Of a DNA stretch of 64,000 bases, positions 9,901 to 23,409 are shown piece after piece. Within the stretch, counting starts at the first letter, position 1. Every line of letters starts with the position of its first letter. A program made the position numbers and the translations under genes. Below the pieces are notes generated by a model. It worked only from the letters and a program-made list of their open reading frames with translations, was not told the DNA's origin and did no database searches. This DNA is from Malurus cyaneus samueli. Lineage: Eukaryota > Chordata > Aves > Passeriformes > Maluridae. The stretch covers positions 44,850,840 through 44,914,839 of the forward strand of contig CM019218.1 of assembly GCA_009741485.1 (NCBI GenBank), read 5' to 3'.

Positions 9901-12900
9901 TCTGCAGAAACCTGAAAATTCAGGGATTAGTCTCTGTTCTTAGAAAGGAGGGGGAAATAACGCACTGGGGAGTGCAAACCAGGAGAAGGTGGTGGGAAAT
10001 GGGGTGACATTCAGCCTCAGGAGCCTTGTCCCACATGGCCATCTCCCTCTTCCCACACTCGCCAGGCGTGCTGGCACCACCCTCTGCTTTGCCCCAAAGC
10101 AATTTCCAGTCTACTAGGGGCATTTAAAAAAGCCTAAACAGCAATTTGGCATGGAAGTGTGGCTTCATCCCTCTCCCGGGAGAGTGGAACAACATTGGCT
10201 CACTGAGGGGAGGAGGTGTCTGTGTGTGTGAGTTGAGTATCGGGACTTTTTAATGGGTGTGGGATGGGAGGGCCGCATTCAGCTGTGATGGATGGGCTGG
10301 TGGCGCCAGCTCTGGCAGGCTGCATCCATGGCTCTGCCATGACACACGTCTCAGGAGTGAGGGCCTGCTCCAGAGGAGGGATTGGATCATCATTTCCAAG
10401 AATGATGTACCCGGCTCCTGGCAGCATCGGGTTGCCATAGCTACGTGAGTCATGGCAACAAAGCAGAGCAGCCATGTGGGCACTGCCAGGAGCAGCCCAT
10501 GCTTTAAGGTCAAGAATGAGGATGGACTGAGGAAAAATGAAAAAAAAAAAGGGGATTTTGTCAATTTAACGCCACAGCAGCTCTTCCCACGTACCCATCA
10601 GCAGGACCTGCTGCCCTTTTTGGGATTTAGTCATGCATTTATCCTGCTGAGGCTTCCAGCTGGCCCCAACATTGCATCTTCCTCCCAAAAGATGCAGGAG
10701 CTCAAGCTGCAGCTATCAGCCACTGCAGGGTACTGGCATTCCTGCAGCTGCCTTGGGTTTATTCCCACTGTCCCTCTGTAATCCTGAAGCCGTGCATCTC
10801 CTCTCCCAGGGGTCTGTCCCTGGAGAAGGACCCCCAGTTTTGCCAGTGTTGATGCAGATTTCTTAGCAGTGGAGGGGACACTGAAAGCTGCAAAATTGCT
10901 GTTATTGTAATGATTTCAACATGACATGTGTAGGGGAAAAAGCTGGTTTACAGGACTGACATTGTAATCCTGGCAGCTGAAGTCGATTAGTAAGAGGGAA
11001 ACATATGGTGTTGCATTGTAAATTGCTGCCCTCCATGTTTATATTAGGGCGTAGCTGTATCCACAGGCACTCTTAGCTGGGGCTCAGTATAGCGACCACT
11101 GATCTCCTAGGAAACTTGTACTCAAAAAACCCTAAAGGGCTGCAAACTAAAAGTGTGGGCTTTACTGGGGAAAGTCTGTGACGAACAGCGATTTTTTATG
11201 TTTTTCCCATTTAATTCCATTTTTCACATCTTCAAACTCTTTCTAGTTTTTGTTTGTTTGTTTTTGTTTTTCAATTGGACTTTTCTGGGAAGCTTTTGAT
11301 TATAGTTTTTCCTTCAGAAATGTCCTGGGACAAACTGTTGCCATTGGGTCCCTCCAAAGTCCCCCGGTGAAGTGGTGGGTGCCCATCCCTTGCAGGCAGC
11401 ACCTCCTGGAGAGGAGTGGAGCCCATCAGGACCAGCGGCCCTTAATGAAGATGATCTGTGAGGGAGCTCAGTCTCCCTTCAGGGCATTCAGGTGTTTCCA
11501 TTAACACAGAGGGAGTTCAGGCACTTTGCTCCAGGATGGCCATGCTCTAGGGGGAGAAGCTCTTCTCTTTGGGGCAGTTCACTTGGAAAGATCTCAGCCA
11601 GAGTGATGAAGGCCACCAAAGCGGTTTGGTAAGTGATTAGAGTAAAAGATACCCAGCAAACCTGGTGATTTTGGGTTAATTTAAACAAGGGGAGCAGCGG
11701 AAGCATCTTTGCTCAATCTGTGAGATTCTTTTTTTGTGTACCCTACGCAAGCCTGGATTAATCAGCAACAGCACGTAGCCCCACTTGCTCAATTTACTAA
11801 TATTTATCTGACTAAGACTCTTTTTTTCCTGAGAAGCTCGAAATGTCTCATCCCCCTGACTCAGTGTGTTCCCATTACATGTTGTAAACTGCTGCAGAGA
11901 GTCATGGAGCAGTTGTGAGGGGCTGGGAAGAAAAGATGTCATTTCCAGTAAGCCGGTCCTTGGCTGTGCTCTGCAGCAGACAGCCAAATAAGGGTGAGAA
12001 TGTGCCAAATCAAACCTGCTTAGGAGGACTCCAGGCACTTCAGTTCCATACTGGGGTTAAAAACTGGGGTGAGAGGGGCTGTTTGGCTCTGTCTTTTCCC
12101 AGCAGGCTGGGCATGACTGTGTGTGTAGAGTGCTCCCTACTCTCACTGACACTTGTGTAGGTATTTAGCTTGGTTACTAAAATAGAAATGGAAAAAAGAG
12201 CTTTGTGTTATCTGGTCATTTGAGCTGTTGGTTCCCCCTCCTAATACAGACCTCTTTGAGCCTCTTGGCCCAATTTCAAGGCCATTTGACAGAAATACAA
12301 CAGGTAGAAAGTTTCTGCAAGGTCCCTGTGTAGCTTGGTCCTGCTTGGAGTAACCTGGATGCATCTTCCTGCAGGTCAGGAAGGCATTGACCCCAGAACT
12401 GCTGTTCAGATGCTGCTAGACCTCGATATAGCCTGTTGTCAGGATCACCTTCACGAAGCATCTTGGGGGGATCCACGAATACCCTGAGGTGTCAGTGGGG
12501 AGGGGAGAGTCCCAGCTCACGGCTGCTGTGGGACCCGCGGTGACTCAGTCTATCTCTTTGTGCCAAGGGAATGGAAAGCCCAGACAGTGGTTTGCCATGC
12601 ACTGCCCTGAACTGTGAGGTTATTTACTGACCCCTCTGAATGCCGTCAACATTTTCCCATGCCTAATGAGCTCAGGATATGGTTTAGGCTACAGCTCACG
12701 ATTTTAAAATGATGGGACATTCCCCCACTGAACATTCAACTTCCCATATTAAGTCTGTTGGGACAAATATTTGGGATATCTTTATTTTCCAGCAGCAGTA
12801 ATAAATGTCTGAGCCCTCAGCCTGGGCTGACACTGATCAGCTCTTTGCATTGGAAGTCCCTGAGGGTTTAAGCTCCCTCCATTCAGATTTCCTGCCTGCT

Positions 12901-14369
12901 GCCAGCCAGCCTTTTATTGCCCTGCTGAGCTACAGCAATGGCTTTTCCCAGAGATTATGAAGGGCTGGGATTTGCAGAATTGCACTGACATTGCATTTTA
13001 AAGGTCACTGCTCCACATTCCGTGTCCTTTCGAAATCTGCCAAGAGCAGGGAAGTGGCTTTGAACCATCTTTGTCCTGTCTTTATCCATTTGTGGGGACT
13101 GTGGCAAGTGCCAGGATGTCCTGTGTCACACAGGCGTCAGTGTGACCCGTGTCCTCACCCAGCTGTCCTGACGGCGCTCCCAGCTCGGCACATCCTCCTG
13201 CCCCCCCATTCTCATTTTTGCCTGTATAAACTTTTAGAGTAAACACTGAAAAGGATCACAGGACTGTCTAACCACAGCACCAGCAAACTTCAGGGAGCTG
13301 CGGGGGATATAAGGTCATGGTACTGTCCAGCTTTGGGATGCTTCCTGCCTCCAGGAGGGCTGGGAAGCCATCACAAACTCCTGCAGTGGCCAGGGCCAGG
13401 CTGTGGGAAGTAGCTGGAGCAGAAAGAGTATCCCTTCCCTCCTGGACAGCTGGGGTGTGTGTGGCAGGCCAGGTGCTCCAGCTGATCCCGTGTTTCACAT
13501 TGTCCTTCAGCTGCCAATTTTTCTGTCTGAAGCTTGGACAGTGCCCTGTGGCAGGGACAAAGGGAAGCAGTTTGATGAAGGTTTAGTCCTCTCCCGAGGC
13601 TTTTACCTTTTTGCCAGTGTTCCCACTGCTGTGATCTTTACCAGCTGCCATCACCCTGCTGCTCCCCTGCCAAACCTGTGCCCACGGCCAGGTCTCTGCT
13701 GGTGCAGCCAGTGGGAGCTGAGGATGTCCTCTTGCCTGGCTGGCAGTGGGGGAAATGGGTGTCTGATATGGCAGATTAAAAAGCCCCAAAATACTCTCTC
13801 AGGTCTTCAGTGAACTCTGAAAGCCATGGGAGAGAAAAAAAATCCTAAAAACTTGGGTGAAATGGCGAAGGGGAATCAGCAATGTGTATTTTTCCAGTTC
13901 TGATTGGTTTTCCCAGATCTATCCTGTCACTGATTTGTTTCCCCACTCCAGCCACCAGACGAAAGGGTTTGGAGCAAGTTTAACAGTCCTGAGTTGTGGA
14001 TGTTGGTGTTTATAAACTCCACATGTCTCCCAATTTGTCCCTGTTCTTTGCCTCGTGGCTCAGGCAGCGGGAGATAGCTGGAGTCTGCTTGCTCCTCATG
14101 TTAATATTTGCCAATGGGGCTAAAATGTAAAAGTCAAACTTTCTTCTTTGCTGCCGCTTACTCAGCCCATCTCATGCTCAAACACTTTGCCCCACCAGGG
14201 CAAATATTTGCCATGAGTAGCTCAGGGCATGTCCCACCGGGCTGGGAGCTGGGGCTGGGCAAGCATCAGTGATGCTCTTAATTCTCCTCCTGCTGGTCCC
14301 TGTGCTGCTTGGCTCGGCCAGGAGGGGTGAAAAGGAAATCCTAAACCATAAAAAGCTGAGGATTTAATC

Positions 14370-14396
14370 TTTTTTTTTTTTTTTTTTTTTTTTTTT
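14370..14396. repeat. Poly(T) run of 27
   Basis: An uninterrupted homopolymer of 27 T. Read on the minus strand it is a poly(A) run, but no retroposed gene sequence was recognised next to it. Confidence 0.9.
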
Positions 14397-16327
14397 CTGC
14401 TGTTTGAGAAACTACAATTTGGCGGCAGGTAGAAGTGGGTTTGAAGTGTGCTCAGTGTGCTTTGTGCAGAGAGCAAAAAGCCAGTGCTTCTGGAGATGGC
14501 TTTGAGCCTGGTGGTCTGGTGGCCCAGGGCAGTCTGGGAGTCCAGTGACTGCAGCCTTTACGAGTGGAAAAAAAGATGAAGCGAGAAAGTTTGTGATAAA
14601 GCAGGGAAGCAGTTAAGAGGAGGAAATGAGGGTGCTTGGCACTTAATCTTGGCCAGGCTCCACTCCCCAGGGACGAGCCAAAAATAGATTTCCCTGGAGG
14701 CAGGGCAGCCTTTACCCAGAGTAAAGCCCTGGAATGATGAGCCAGGGGGATGCAGCCGTGGCACACACAGGGACAGAGATGTATTGATCAGCCAAGGGCA
14801 TCCTCCTGCTTCACTGGGGCAGCTTTGTTCCCATTCCCGGGGCTTTCCCCTGGAACCTGGCTCCCATACTTTCCCCTTTGCATGTCCTCTGTCGGCTCAG
14901 TGGGGGCTCCATCCCAGGGTCTGGTTCAGCTGCAGGGGGTGAGAAGTTATTTGCATTGATCTGAAAACCCATGGATTATCCCACGGAAAGGGGGTAATCA
15001 CTGAGAGCTGCATGGGACAAATATCACAAAAACAGCTAATCCCAAATGGCTGGTGTCCTTTCTTCGGGCAAGGACAGGTGGCACTCAGTAGCACTTACCA
15101 GCTGGGATGGATTTATCTGAGCTTCGCCAGAGCTGTTGCAACCAGGGTTGCTACAGCAGGAGTAAACTGCTTTAAATTCCTTCTTTACTCAATCCATTCA
15201 TTGCCTATCAGACATTTGACGTCGAGTCCTGCTGGCCTTTGGAGCCCGGAAATAACCTCCAATCGGAGCAAAAGGAGTTAAATGGCCTGGCAGGCAGCCA
15301 AGATGACTCAGTCATTCTTCCAGCCTTACTGGGGCAGGAGTGAGGCCTGGAACCCTGGAACCGGACACGTTTCCCATAATTGGAAAGCCTCGGTCAGAAC
15401 TGTGGGATCCGTGGCTGCGGCAAAAGCTGTGAGCGGCCGGAGAGGCCGCGGGCAGGGCAGCTCCAGAAGGGAAGTGCAATCCATGGCTGTGCCTGCACTG
15501 CAAGAGCAGCAACCACAGAACACGAACAGGCAAATCGAGCATTTGGCCAAAATACTGCAAAGCGAGGCCGGAGATTCTGACACTGACACTGCCAGTCCCC
15601 TTTCATTGCCGAGGCCTTTCTAAAAGCCTTTTTGGACTCCCACAGGCCCATCTCTTTCCTCTTGAGATCTTGAAGTGAGTAGCTATGTGACAGCAGCAAG
15701 AAAAATGTTTGATTTCAGTGAGTTCATCTCCTTCCTTCCTTCCTGCCATGAAGGACAGGACTTATCTGTGTCCATTCCAGCACCGTGTGACAACAGCCAA
15801 GCACCCTGTGGGAGCCGTGTCGGTGTTTCAGCACCCACAGCTCATTTGAGCACCCATTTAAGCACCCTGTCTGTCGGCGCCACTTGGACCAGGGCACCGC
15901 TGAAACCCATAATTACCACCGTATGCTGCTGGGAAATGGGTGATGGAGAAGAAAAGCAGCACCCCCTGGGCTGGTCCCCTGGGTGGAGGTGTCCATGGCA
16001 CTGGGATTTTGGCTCTGCCTGAGCTCTGAGCACATTTCTCCGCAGCACGCCCAGCCCACAGCCTCTCCCACGGCTGATAAAGAGCTTGACCTTTATCTTT
16101 GGTGACTCATGGCTGCTCCTGTTTCACTTGCCTGTCAAGGGCCGCTTGCCTCCTCCATGGGAAAACTCTTTGAGTGTTGACCAGGGGCAGGAGAAGCACG
16201 ACCACACCTGCATCCAGAAATCCCCTTCTGGCCACAGCCACTCCACCACTTATCGCCCTCCGGTGCCTCACTCGCTGCTCCGCTGCTCCTCTCACGGAAG
16301 CCGGGCTGTAACGGTGATGGCTGCTCA

Positions 16328-16385
16328 CAGATGAGGAGGAGGAGGAGGGTGAGGATGAGGGTGAGAGTGAGGATGAGGAGGGGGA
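16328..16385. repeat. Purine-rich GAGGAGGATG simple repeat
   Basis: An imperfect GAG/GATGAG repeat on the plus strand, low in complexity. It contributes to a false long ORF on the minus strand. Confidence 0.75.
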
Positions 16386-17680
16386 TGCCCCAAGGGCTGA
16401 CAGCACCCTGCTTCCCCAACCTGAACTGCAGGACGGTGGTTTTATTTTCATTCTCCACAAGCAGTTGCTGCGTGTCATCTTGGATCAAATGATTTCTCAT
16501 CCAGCAGTAATGAGGGAAGAAAGGGGGGAAAGACTTTAATCTCGTGTGAAAGCTGGGTACTGGGATGGAGAAGCAGCTGTCCCTGTGGGAGCAGACTGCA
16601 TTTCTCAGGGAGATAAAAGGTTGTGGGTCAGTGTAAAGAAGTTCCCTCCACAAACCAGGCTGTGATCGATGATTGCTGTGAGCAGCTAGGGCCATGAGCT
16701 TTTGTCGAGCATCTGGGACCCCAGGGCAAAGGAAATGGGAAGGCAGGGAGGAGGTTTGTGCTTGTGGGGGCTGGCAGGGAGCCTGCAGCAGAATCTCAGC
16801 CCCGGCCTTCAGAGGGAGGAGGCTGCAGGCTCGGTGCCGATTGTCCCAGCTCCCACCCATTTTAAACGGGTGTTTAAAAAGGCAGGTTTCACTTCTCCCG
16901 GGCTGAAGGCGACCTTGCTCCCATCCTGGCCGGCGGCAGGGTGACTCAGCCTGCCCACGCAGCAGCCACCAGCCCGCTCCAGCTCTATCTGCCGAGCAGG
17001 TGAACCGAGCATTGCTCACCAGCACCTTGCACCTTGCCCTTTTTTCACTTTCTTCCCTTTTCTTTTGTCCTTGCCCTCCCTGGAGCCACACTCCATGAGG
17101 TGGCACTGGCCATAGGGCCGCCCTGGTCACCTTCCTGCCTGCCCTGTTGGCACCGATGGCCTTGGGCAGCTGGGCCGTGCTGGGCCAGCAGCTCGGTGGT
17201 CCCAGGGCCACCTGGCCCTGCTAGCTAAGGGTGAGCCCGTTCCCTTGAGGGAGCACTGAGGGTGCAGCGCAGCCACAGAGCCGCCAGCTTTTTTTCTTAA
17301 TGATTTTTTTTATCTCACTCGAGAGGAAGTCGTAAAGCAATTATGTTTTATTGAAACACGATGAGGAAGGACATCCCAGTGCATGGAACCAAGTCAAGGC
17401 CAAAGCTCCGGCTTCCCGGCTGCCAGGGAGAGTAATAAAACAGAGAGACTCAGCCGGCAGCTCGGCCCTGCAATTATCACTGCTTCCCGAGGCAGATTTC
17501 TACCTCGTGCCTCCATTTTTCCCTCTCCAGTCATGCTTCAGGACAGACAGACAAGGAGGTGTCTACAGGAAAAATGAACACGTGAGCTGGGTGGATCAGT
17601 CCCACCCTGGTACTCGCTGTGTGGGGTCACAGGGGAGGCGTTTCTGTCAGAGGCTGCTGCCAACTGCTTGGCATTAATTG

Positions 17681-17715
17681 AAATAAATAAAATAAAATAA
17701 AATAAATAATAAAAT
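17681..17715. repeat. (AAATA)n microsatellite
   Basis: A short imperfect array of AAATA and AAAT units in otherwise GC-rich intergenic sequence. Confidence 0.8.
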
Positions 17716-20700
17716 CAAATCAGCTCCTAACTGTGGCTCTGCTTTAGCTTTCAGACACTCACTCCATCCCAGCAGCTCCTCCTGCCAACGAGCACCCAGT
17801 ACTTTTTTCCAGGAGGCGTTTCTGGCTGGTGCAATGTGTGGGGAGGGCTTTTTGGGTTTGGTTTTTTGTTTTGTTGTTTTGTTGGGGTTTTTTTAAAAGC
17901 TATTTGTTGCCCCTTTGATCTGCTACTCTGACAGAAAAAAAAAAAAAAAGAGAGAAAAAAAAAAAGAAAAGCTGATTGCAGCTTGCCTGGGGGTGTCGGG
18001 ACAGGATCTAGAATTGCCAGCAGCATGGCTGGGAGGCATCTGGCTTCGATCCGCTCCTGCCAGTCAGCCCAGAGTCCCCATGAAGCCCTCCCAGCCCGGG
18101 GGGAGAGGGAGGAGCCCCCCAAAAACTCTACTGTGCACTATACCCAGAGATCTGCCATTGTGTCTCTGACAAACTCGAAGGGGATTGGTCCCCCCTCCCC
18201 TGCACCAACACCCCCTTTAATTAAAAATCTAAATAATGTAATTGCCTCTTCATTAAAGCCAATTAAAGCCCGGCTGACAAGGGAGGAGGCGGCACATTTT
18301 GCAACTTGCCGCGGAGATGAGAAAGCGCGCACCGCAATTACGGTGTCTGTTTGCTTTGCGTTCCCCCAGCGTGTTCATCAGGGCTGCCTTTGAAATGGGA
18401 GCTGCGGTGAGATGGTGCTGGGGGTGCCTTGCACCAGCAAACCCCGCGTACTGGTCGGGCTGGGTGCTGGGAGAGGCTGTGCCTCCTCCAGCCCTGCGCC
18501 CAGCAATGAGGCCGCTTGTGGAGGAAGCATGCTCAGGGGGTGAGGGACAGAGAGCAAGGGGGCTTCTTGTGCTGGAGCTGGGTGACTTGCACTGCTCTGC
18601 GTTTTGGTCTCCGTCTCCCAGGGATGCTTCAAAGGCACGGATGGTTCTTTGGCAGGGCCAGGGAGCACCCACACGGGTGATCTCCACCCCTGCTTGGATT
18701 TGGGAGCTGTGTTGACCTCACGCTCTAGGTGGGGTGAGTGTTCAGAGCGTTGGTTGCTCAGTTCCCAGGGCTTCAGTCCCAGAGTATTTATTTGCGGCCT
18801 CTTCAGCCTCACTTGGCAAAAGAGACTGAAACACGTGCCCGGAAGGGACAAGATGAAGCTGGGGGTGGAGGGAACAAGGAGGGAATACGTCCCCTCTTTT
18901 CGGCAGCCAGGAGATCCCAGCACAAGCCAGGCCATCCCTGTGACCGCAGGAGTATCCAGCCAGAGCAGCTCCACCAAATCTCCAAATTCCACACATGTGG
19001 AATTCTTTAGTGCTGCTGGCTCCATGATTTGCCCTCGTGCTGCCCGGCTTTGAAACGCCTGAGCAAGCAGCCCTTGCAAACGCTTTATTGCACACACGCA
19101 CTTGCCTACGTTTTGACCTGAACTGTGCTTATTAACTTCTCTCTTTTTTTTTGGTATAATAACAGTCCACTGTTCTTTGTAGGCAATCTGCCTTCAAAGA
19201 TCTCCTTTTTGATCTTTTCATAGGCTAAGCAACAATTCATCCCATATAAATCTCAGATTGAAAGTACATAATTTGTTTTTCCCTGCTTTTTTTTTTTTCA
19301 GTAAGAGATGAAACAGCTCAGGGGAATGTCAGCAGCAGTTATATCTTAATTGTTTTTTCTGTGCATCAAAACGCCTTGAACTGTTCACTTGTGTGCAGGA
19401 GCTCTACAGCAAGTGCTGTAACTCCACTAACAAGTCATATCCCATCGCTGACTCCAGCAGTTGGAGCTCCAATACTCCTTTTTCACCCAGCCTTCCTTCC
19501 CTCACACTCTTTCTGGTCTGGCAAATCAAAGAGTTTTGAATGTGCCTTAAGTTGGAAGCATGAAAAGGAAGAAGGAAGACCAGATAATTGGGTCAAACAA
19601 AAAAAAAAATATTTTAAAAAGGAAAAAAAAATCCCAACCCCCTCCTAAGTGTGGCTGTAACGAAGTTATCAAGTAGACATTAATACTAAAAACTTAATAA
19701 AGTTCTCCTTTGTCCCTAAAAGGTGGATGAAAAAAACAGTGAATTTACTTTGTAAAAATATCAGTTTATCAGCTCACTAGGAATATTGCACAGTCCCAAA
19801 ACTTGCATCAGTAACAGATCAGACTATCCCATGCTCTTTGGTTTCTGCCCCAAACAAGCAATTTTTTTTTTTGTTCCAATCTTTAGGTCATGATGAATAA
19901 TGAGTGAATTCTTTTCCCTACTGTCTCCTTTCTCTGCAGCCCTTCTTCTTAAGCTGGGATAGGTCTCGTATGGGTTATGTCCACCTTGCAGAATGCAGGG
20001 GGCAAGCAGGGAAGCAGGGATAAGCCAGTGAGAGGCCACAGCATCGCTGATGATGCTCTTTTGCGAAAAGAAACTTTGCTGCGAGGGATTCTTTTTTGCA
20101 GTGGGGAATGGTTACCAGGGAGCCTTGTGGAAGGCATGAGGCTGTGTGGAGTTGGCAACTGCAGCCCAGGCTCACTGGGTTGTATTAACCTGATTTGGCA
20201 TCCCCACACAGTGTCCAAATTCCCACGGTAAAATCCGGAGGGTAAGGCAGCTTGTGCAAGAGGCAAGCGCTGCTGGGTGGAGTGAGCGTTTTTGCTTGTG
20301 TAATGGCAAGGTGAACCAGCAGAGAGGAAAGCCAGTCTGGAAACAAAAGCTGGCACCTGACAAACTGCTCAGTCTTCATTCACATGATGCCTCGTTAACA
20401 ATGCACAGGCTTGGATTTTTGAATTTTTTTTCCTTTTTCTTTTTCTTGGATGCTTGTCAAACCAGAGTGACTTAGGGCATCTGTTGTTTAGGATTCATAG
20501 CCCTGGCCTGTGAGAGGCTGGTGATTATTTAGGACAGCAATATGAGTAAATGGAAAAAAAAAAAATTCTTCCTCCTATTAGTGTGATGACTATAAACTAT
20601 TTGGGAAAGGGAGGATGAAGGTTTTTCCATTCACAGGTCACAGCTACTGCGCTAGAGCTGCTTGCATACCAATTTGCAGTGAAAAACACAGACAACAAAG

Positions 20701-20867
20701 GTAAAAACTGTGAGTACTTCAGGGGAGGAGTCCTGAACAGATATATTGACACAAAATCAATTCCCTGCGGACTGTATTTGGAGAATAATACAGGTATTTA
20801 TGCTTGGGAAGAGGTAGAGGATAAAGAAGCATGAAAGCAGGACTCTTTGTTTTTTATACATTGCCAT

Positions 20868-21195
20868 TTCATAGACTCGGAATGGTTTGCGTGGGAAGAG
20901 ACCTTAAAGATCATCTCCTTCCAGCCCCACTGCCATGAGCAGGGACACTTTTCACTACACCAGGTTACTCAGTGCTTGATCTAGCCTGGCCTTCAACACT
21001 TGCACGGATGGGGTATCCATGATTTGTTCCAGTGCCTCACCAGTACCCTTACAATAAAGAATTTTTTCCTAATACCTAATCTAAACCGGCTCTCTTTTCA
21101 GTTTGAGGCCACTGCCCCTTGTGCTGTGATTGTACGTCCTGTAAATAGCTCCTCTGCATCTCCCCTGTAGGCTCAGCTGGAAAGGCTGTTTCCTG
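20868..21195 (-). mobile_element. CR1 LINE 3' end, truncated
   Basis: The plus strand reads from CATAGACTCGGAATGGTTTG through GACCTTAAAGATCATC, the CTGGCCTTCAACACTTGCA block and AATCTAAAC to the CCCCTTGTGCTGTGATTG block. This is the reverse complement of the 3' end of avian CR1 elements. Only the terminal part, about 330 bases, is present, as usual for 5'-truncated CR1 copies. Divergence is moderate, so it is not a recent insertion. Confidence 0.9.
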
Positions 21196-23409
21196 AACTG
21201 TAATTGTTTCCAAAAGGGCTAGAGCAAAGATGCTTCAAGAAGGTGCACATTTCAAGCACAAGCTCATAAAGTGGTGCTACCTCAGTGCAATGTCAGGCAG
21301 CCAGGCCATGCCTCATATCTTGACCTCACCTCTGCACCACCGAGCTCGCAGGGAGCGAGCAATTTCCCCGTGCTGAACTAGTCTGACTTCTGACGTGTCC
21401 CTCTGCAGCGTGGGGCTCCTCCGGACTGTGCTGTGCTGAGCTGGCTTCTCAGCGACAGCTCATTTGCTTGAGGAGCTGCCGGCGAGGCAGCATTTAACTG
21501 AGCATAAATTTATTACAGGTTTCCATTGTTCGAAAACAGGAACAGCTTGTTTAATGAGGAGAATGGAAACACACAGGGACCATTTTAACTTTTCCAGGTA
21601 TCACAAATCCTAACCAGACAGCAAACCCCAAATAACTGAACACACTGAAATTGAACCAAAAGCTGTTATCCCAAATACTGAGCTCCCAGGAAGATACCCT
21701 CATGCTGTGATAAAGACTCTTGAGAAACCACAGGCTGTCCTCCATCTTCAGCTGGCAGCAGAGGATTTGCCATTTGTTCCTGTATCAGATAGGGCAGCAG
21801 GGCAGTACCTCCAAGGCTTTCTTCCTAGACAACCCAGGCACTGAGAGGCTGTTAATCATGCTGCATCCCAAGCAGGTGACACACCAGATAAATTTCTCTT
21901 GGAGTGCTTCCAGCTGCTTCATCTTTCAGGCCCAGAATTGGAATTTTTTCCTCCCTCAAGTGAGAAGCCACCAACACGATGGCTGCATCACCAAAGTGTT
22001 CCCATGGACTAAACTTCAGGGTTTTTTATCAGGATGCTGAGACGGCAATCAGGCATGGATGCACACAGACCTTTTGCTATCACCTCACCATTTAAAAAAA
22101 ATTCCCACTAGCTTTGCATAGGGCATTCATGTCTCAAGGCCCAATCTTCGAAAGAAACCAGTATTTATTTAAAAAAAAACCTCTTTCAATTAATCACTTT
22201 CAGTTTTTCGCACATCCCTGTATCTACCATCCAGCCTGGATTTATCTGGCCATGACATTCTGCCTACCACATCATCAATTTTTCATACTCTTTGCTGTTA
22301 AAGGAATGAGCTGTACAGATACCAGTTCATCTCCCATAGATGAAAGTGTACAGGAAGTAAGAACAGAGAAGTCTAAGAACAGCTCATCATTTCCATTATC
22401 AGTGAGATCTGCAATGGGAAGAGCATGGCTGGGTTTTGACAAGATCTGTTTTCTATTAGCCTGTGTCAACCGGCATTAACTCTGCTTGAACGAATCCCAG
22501 CTCAGCTTTCCCATCACTTTCCCTAGGATGAACATCTTGCTAGGCAGCTTCATTACCCACCCATCTCATTTGGCTCCCTAGATGTTGGCACATTTGCTGC
22601 ACATATTCTGGAATTTCCCGTTTTCTCAAAATTAAAGTCAGCCTTTCAGGATTCATTCACATAAATTACTTTGGTGTGCTAATTGGCAGATGTTTATCTC
22701 CAGGTAGCAGCGTTCCCGTTTAACCATGTAGTGGAAAGCGCTGCTTGAGGTTGGGGAACTATGACCTTCTTCCCATGTAAAGAGAAACAAACCAGGTCAA
22801 AGCACTCTAACTGATGTCCCTGGCACAGTGCTGAGCCAGTCTGCACATAGGCAAATTCCATTTGTTATTCCTTGCCCTTGTCAGAGATACCTTCACACTG
22901 TTCTCCATGGCTGCCATGGCGCATTGCAGCTAGAGTAGGTTATAAAATCTTTTCTTTTTAAATAAAGCCCAGGACTTTTTCCTATTCCTGCCTTCTTCCT
23001 ACCTCAACCCCATGTCACCTGCGCATTAGTGTTACATTTTCTCATTGCAAGGTGAGATGTGGGAGTACCTTAATACTCATAAATTTTGTCCTCTAGCACA
23101 TCATTCAGTCCCTGACCAAAGTGCATGGATCATGTGGATTCTTATAATAACACTGCCTCCCTAAAAACCCCAAGTCTTACGAAAGACTCCAGACTGTTTG
23201 CTTGCAAATTGAGCACTTTAGTTCTGATTTACACCAAAGAACTCTGCACCACAATATTGACAAGGGCTCCTGTTTTGTCAAAAGCCAAAGGCAGATGTTG
23301 AGCCAGGAGCTCCTATGGAGCTGGAAAATGCCATGTTAAGCACTCCACCATTCCAAGGGGATGTTAATTTCTCCTAGGAAGCATTAGGGACCAGACAGGC
23401 ATCACCAAT
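21196..23409. other. Intergenic DNA between CR1 copy and NAP1L4 3' end
   Basis: No gene or further repeat is recognised. The base composition shifts here from the GC-rich left side to the AT-rich NAP1L4 region. Short ORFs in the stretch show no domain. Confidence 0.45.

Larger units (their letters stand above)
6912..20867. other. Intergenic DNA between PHLDA2 and NAP1L4, left part
   Basis: No gene is recognised in this 14 kb, which is mostly moderately GC-rich unique sequence. Six AP-1-type heptamers (TGACTCA or TGAGTCA) lie at 10446, 11857, 12541, 15304, 16103 and 16942. AT-rich, homeodomain-site-like blocks such as 8330-8440 and 18215-18290 resemble conserved non-coding elements, though this is a judgement by eye. 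Several ORFs above 100 codons, including a 358-codon one on the minus strand at 16135-17211, lack any recognisable domain. Confidence 0.5.

Noticed and set aside
16135..17211. 358-codon minus-strand ORF
   Set aside because: Low-complexity serine/leucine-rich sequence including the GAG repeat, with no domain and no start or splice context. GC-rich DNA commonly yields such ORFs.
18378..19097. 239-codon minus-strand ORF
   Set aside because: No recognisable domain, alternative frames are also open, and no promoter or polyadenylation context was seen.
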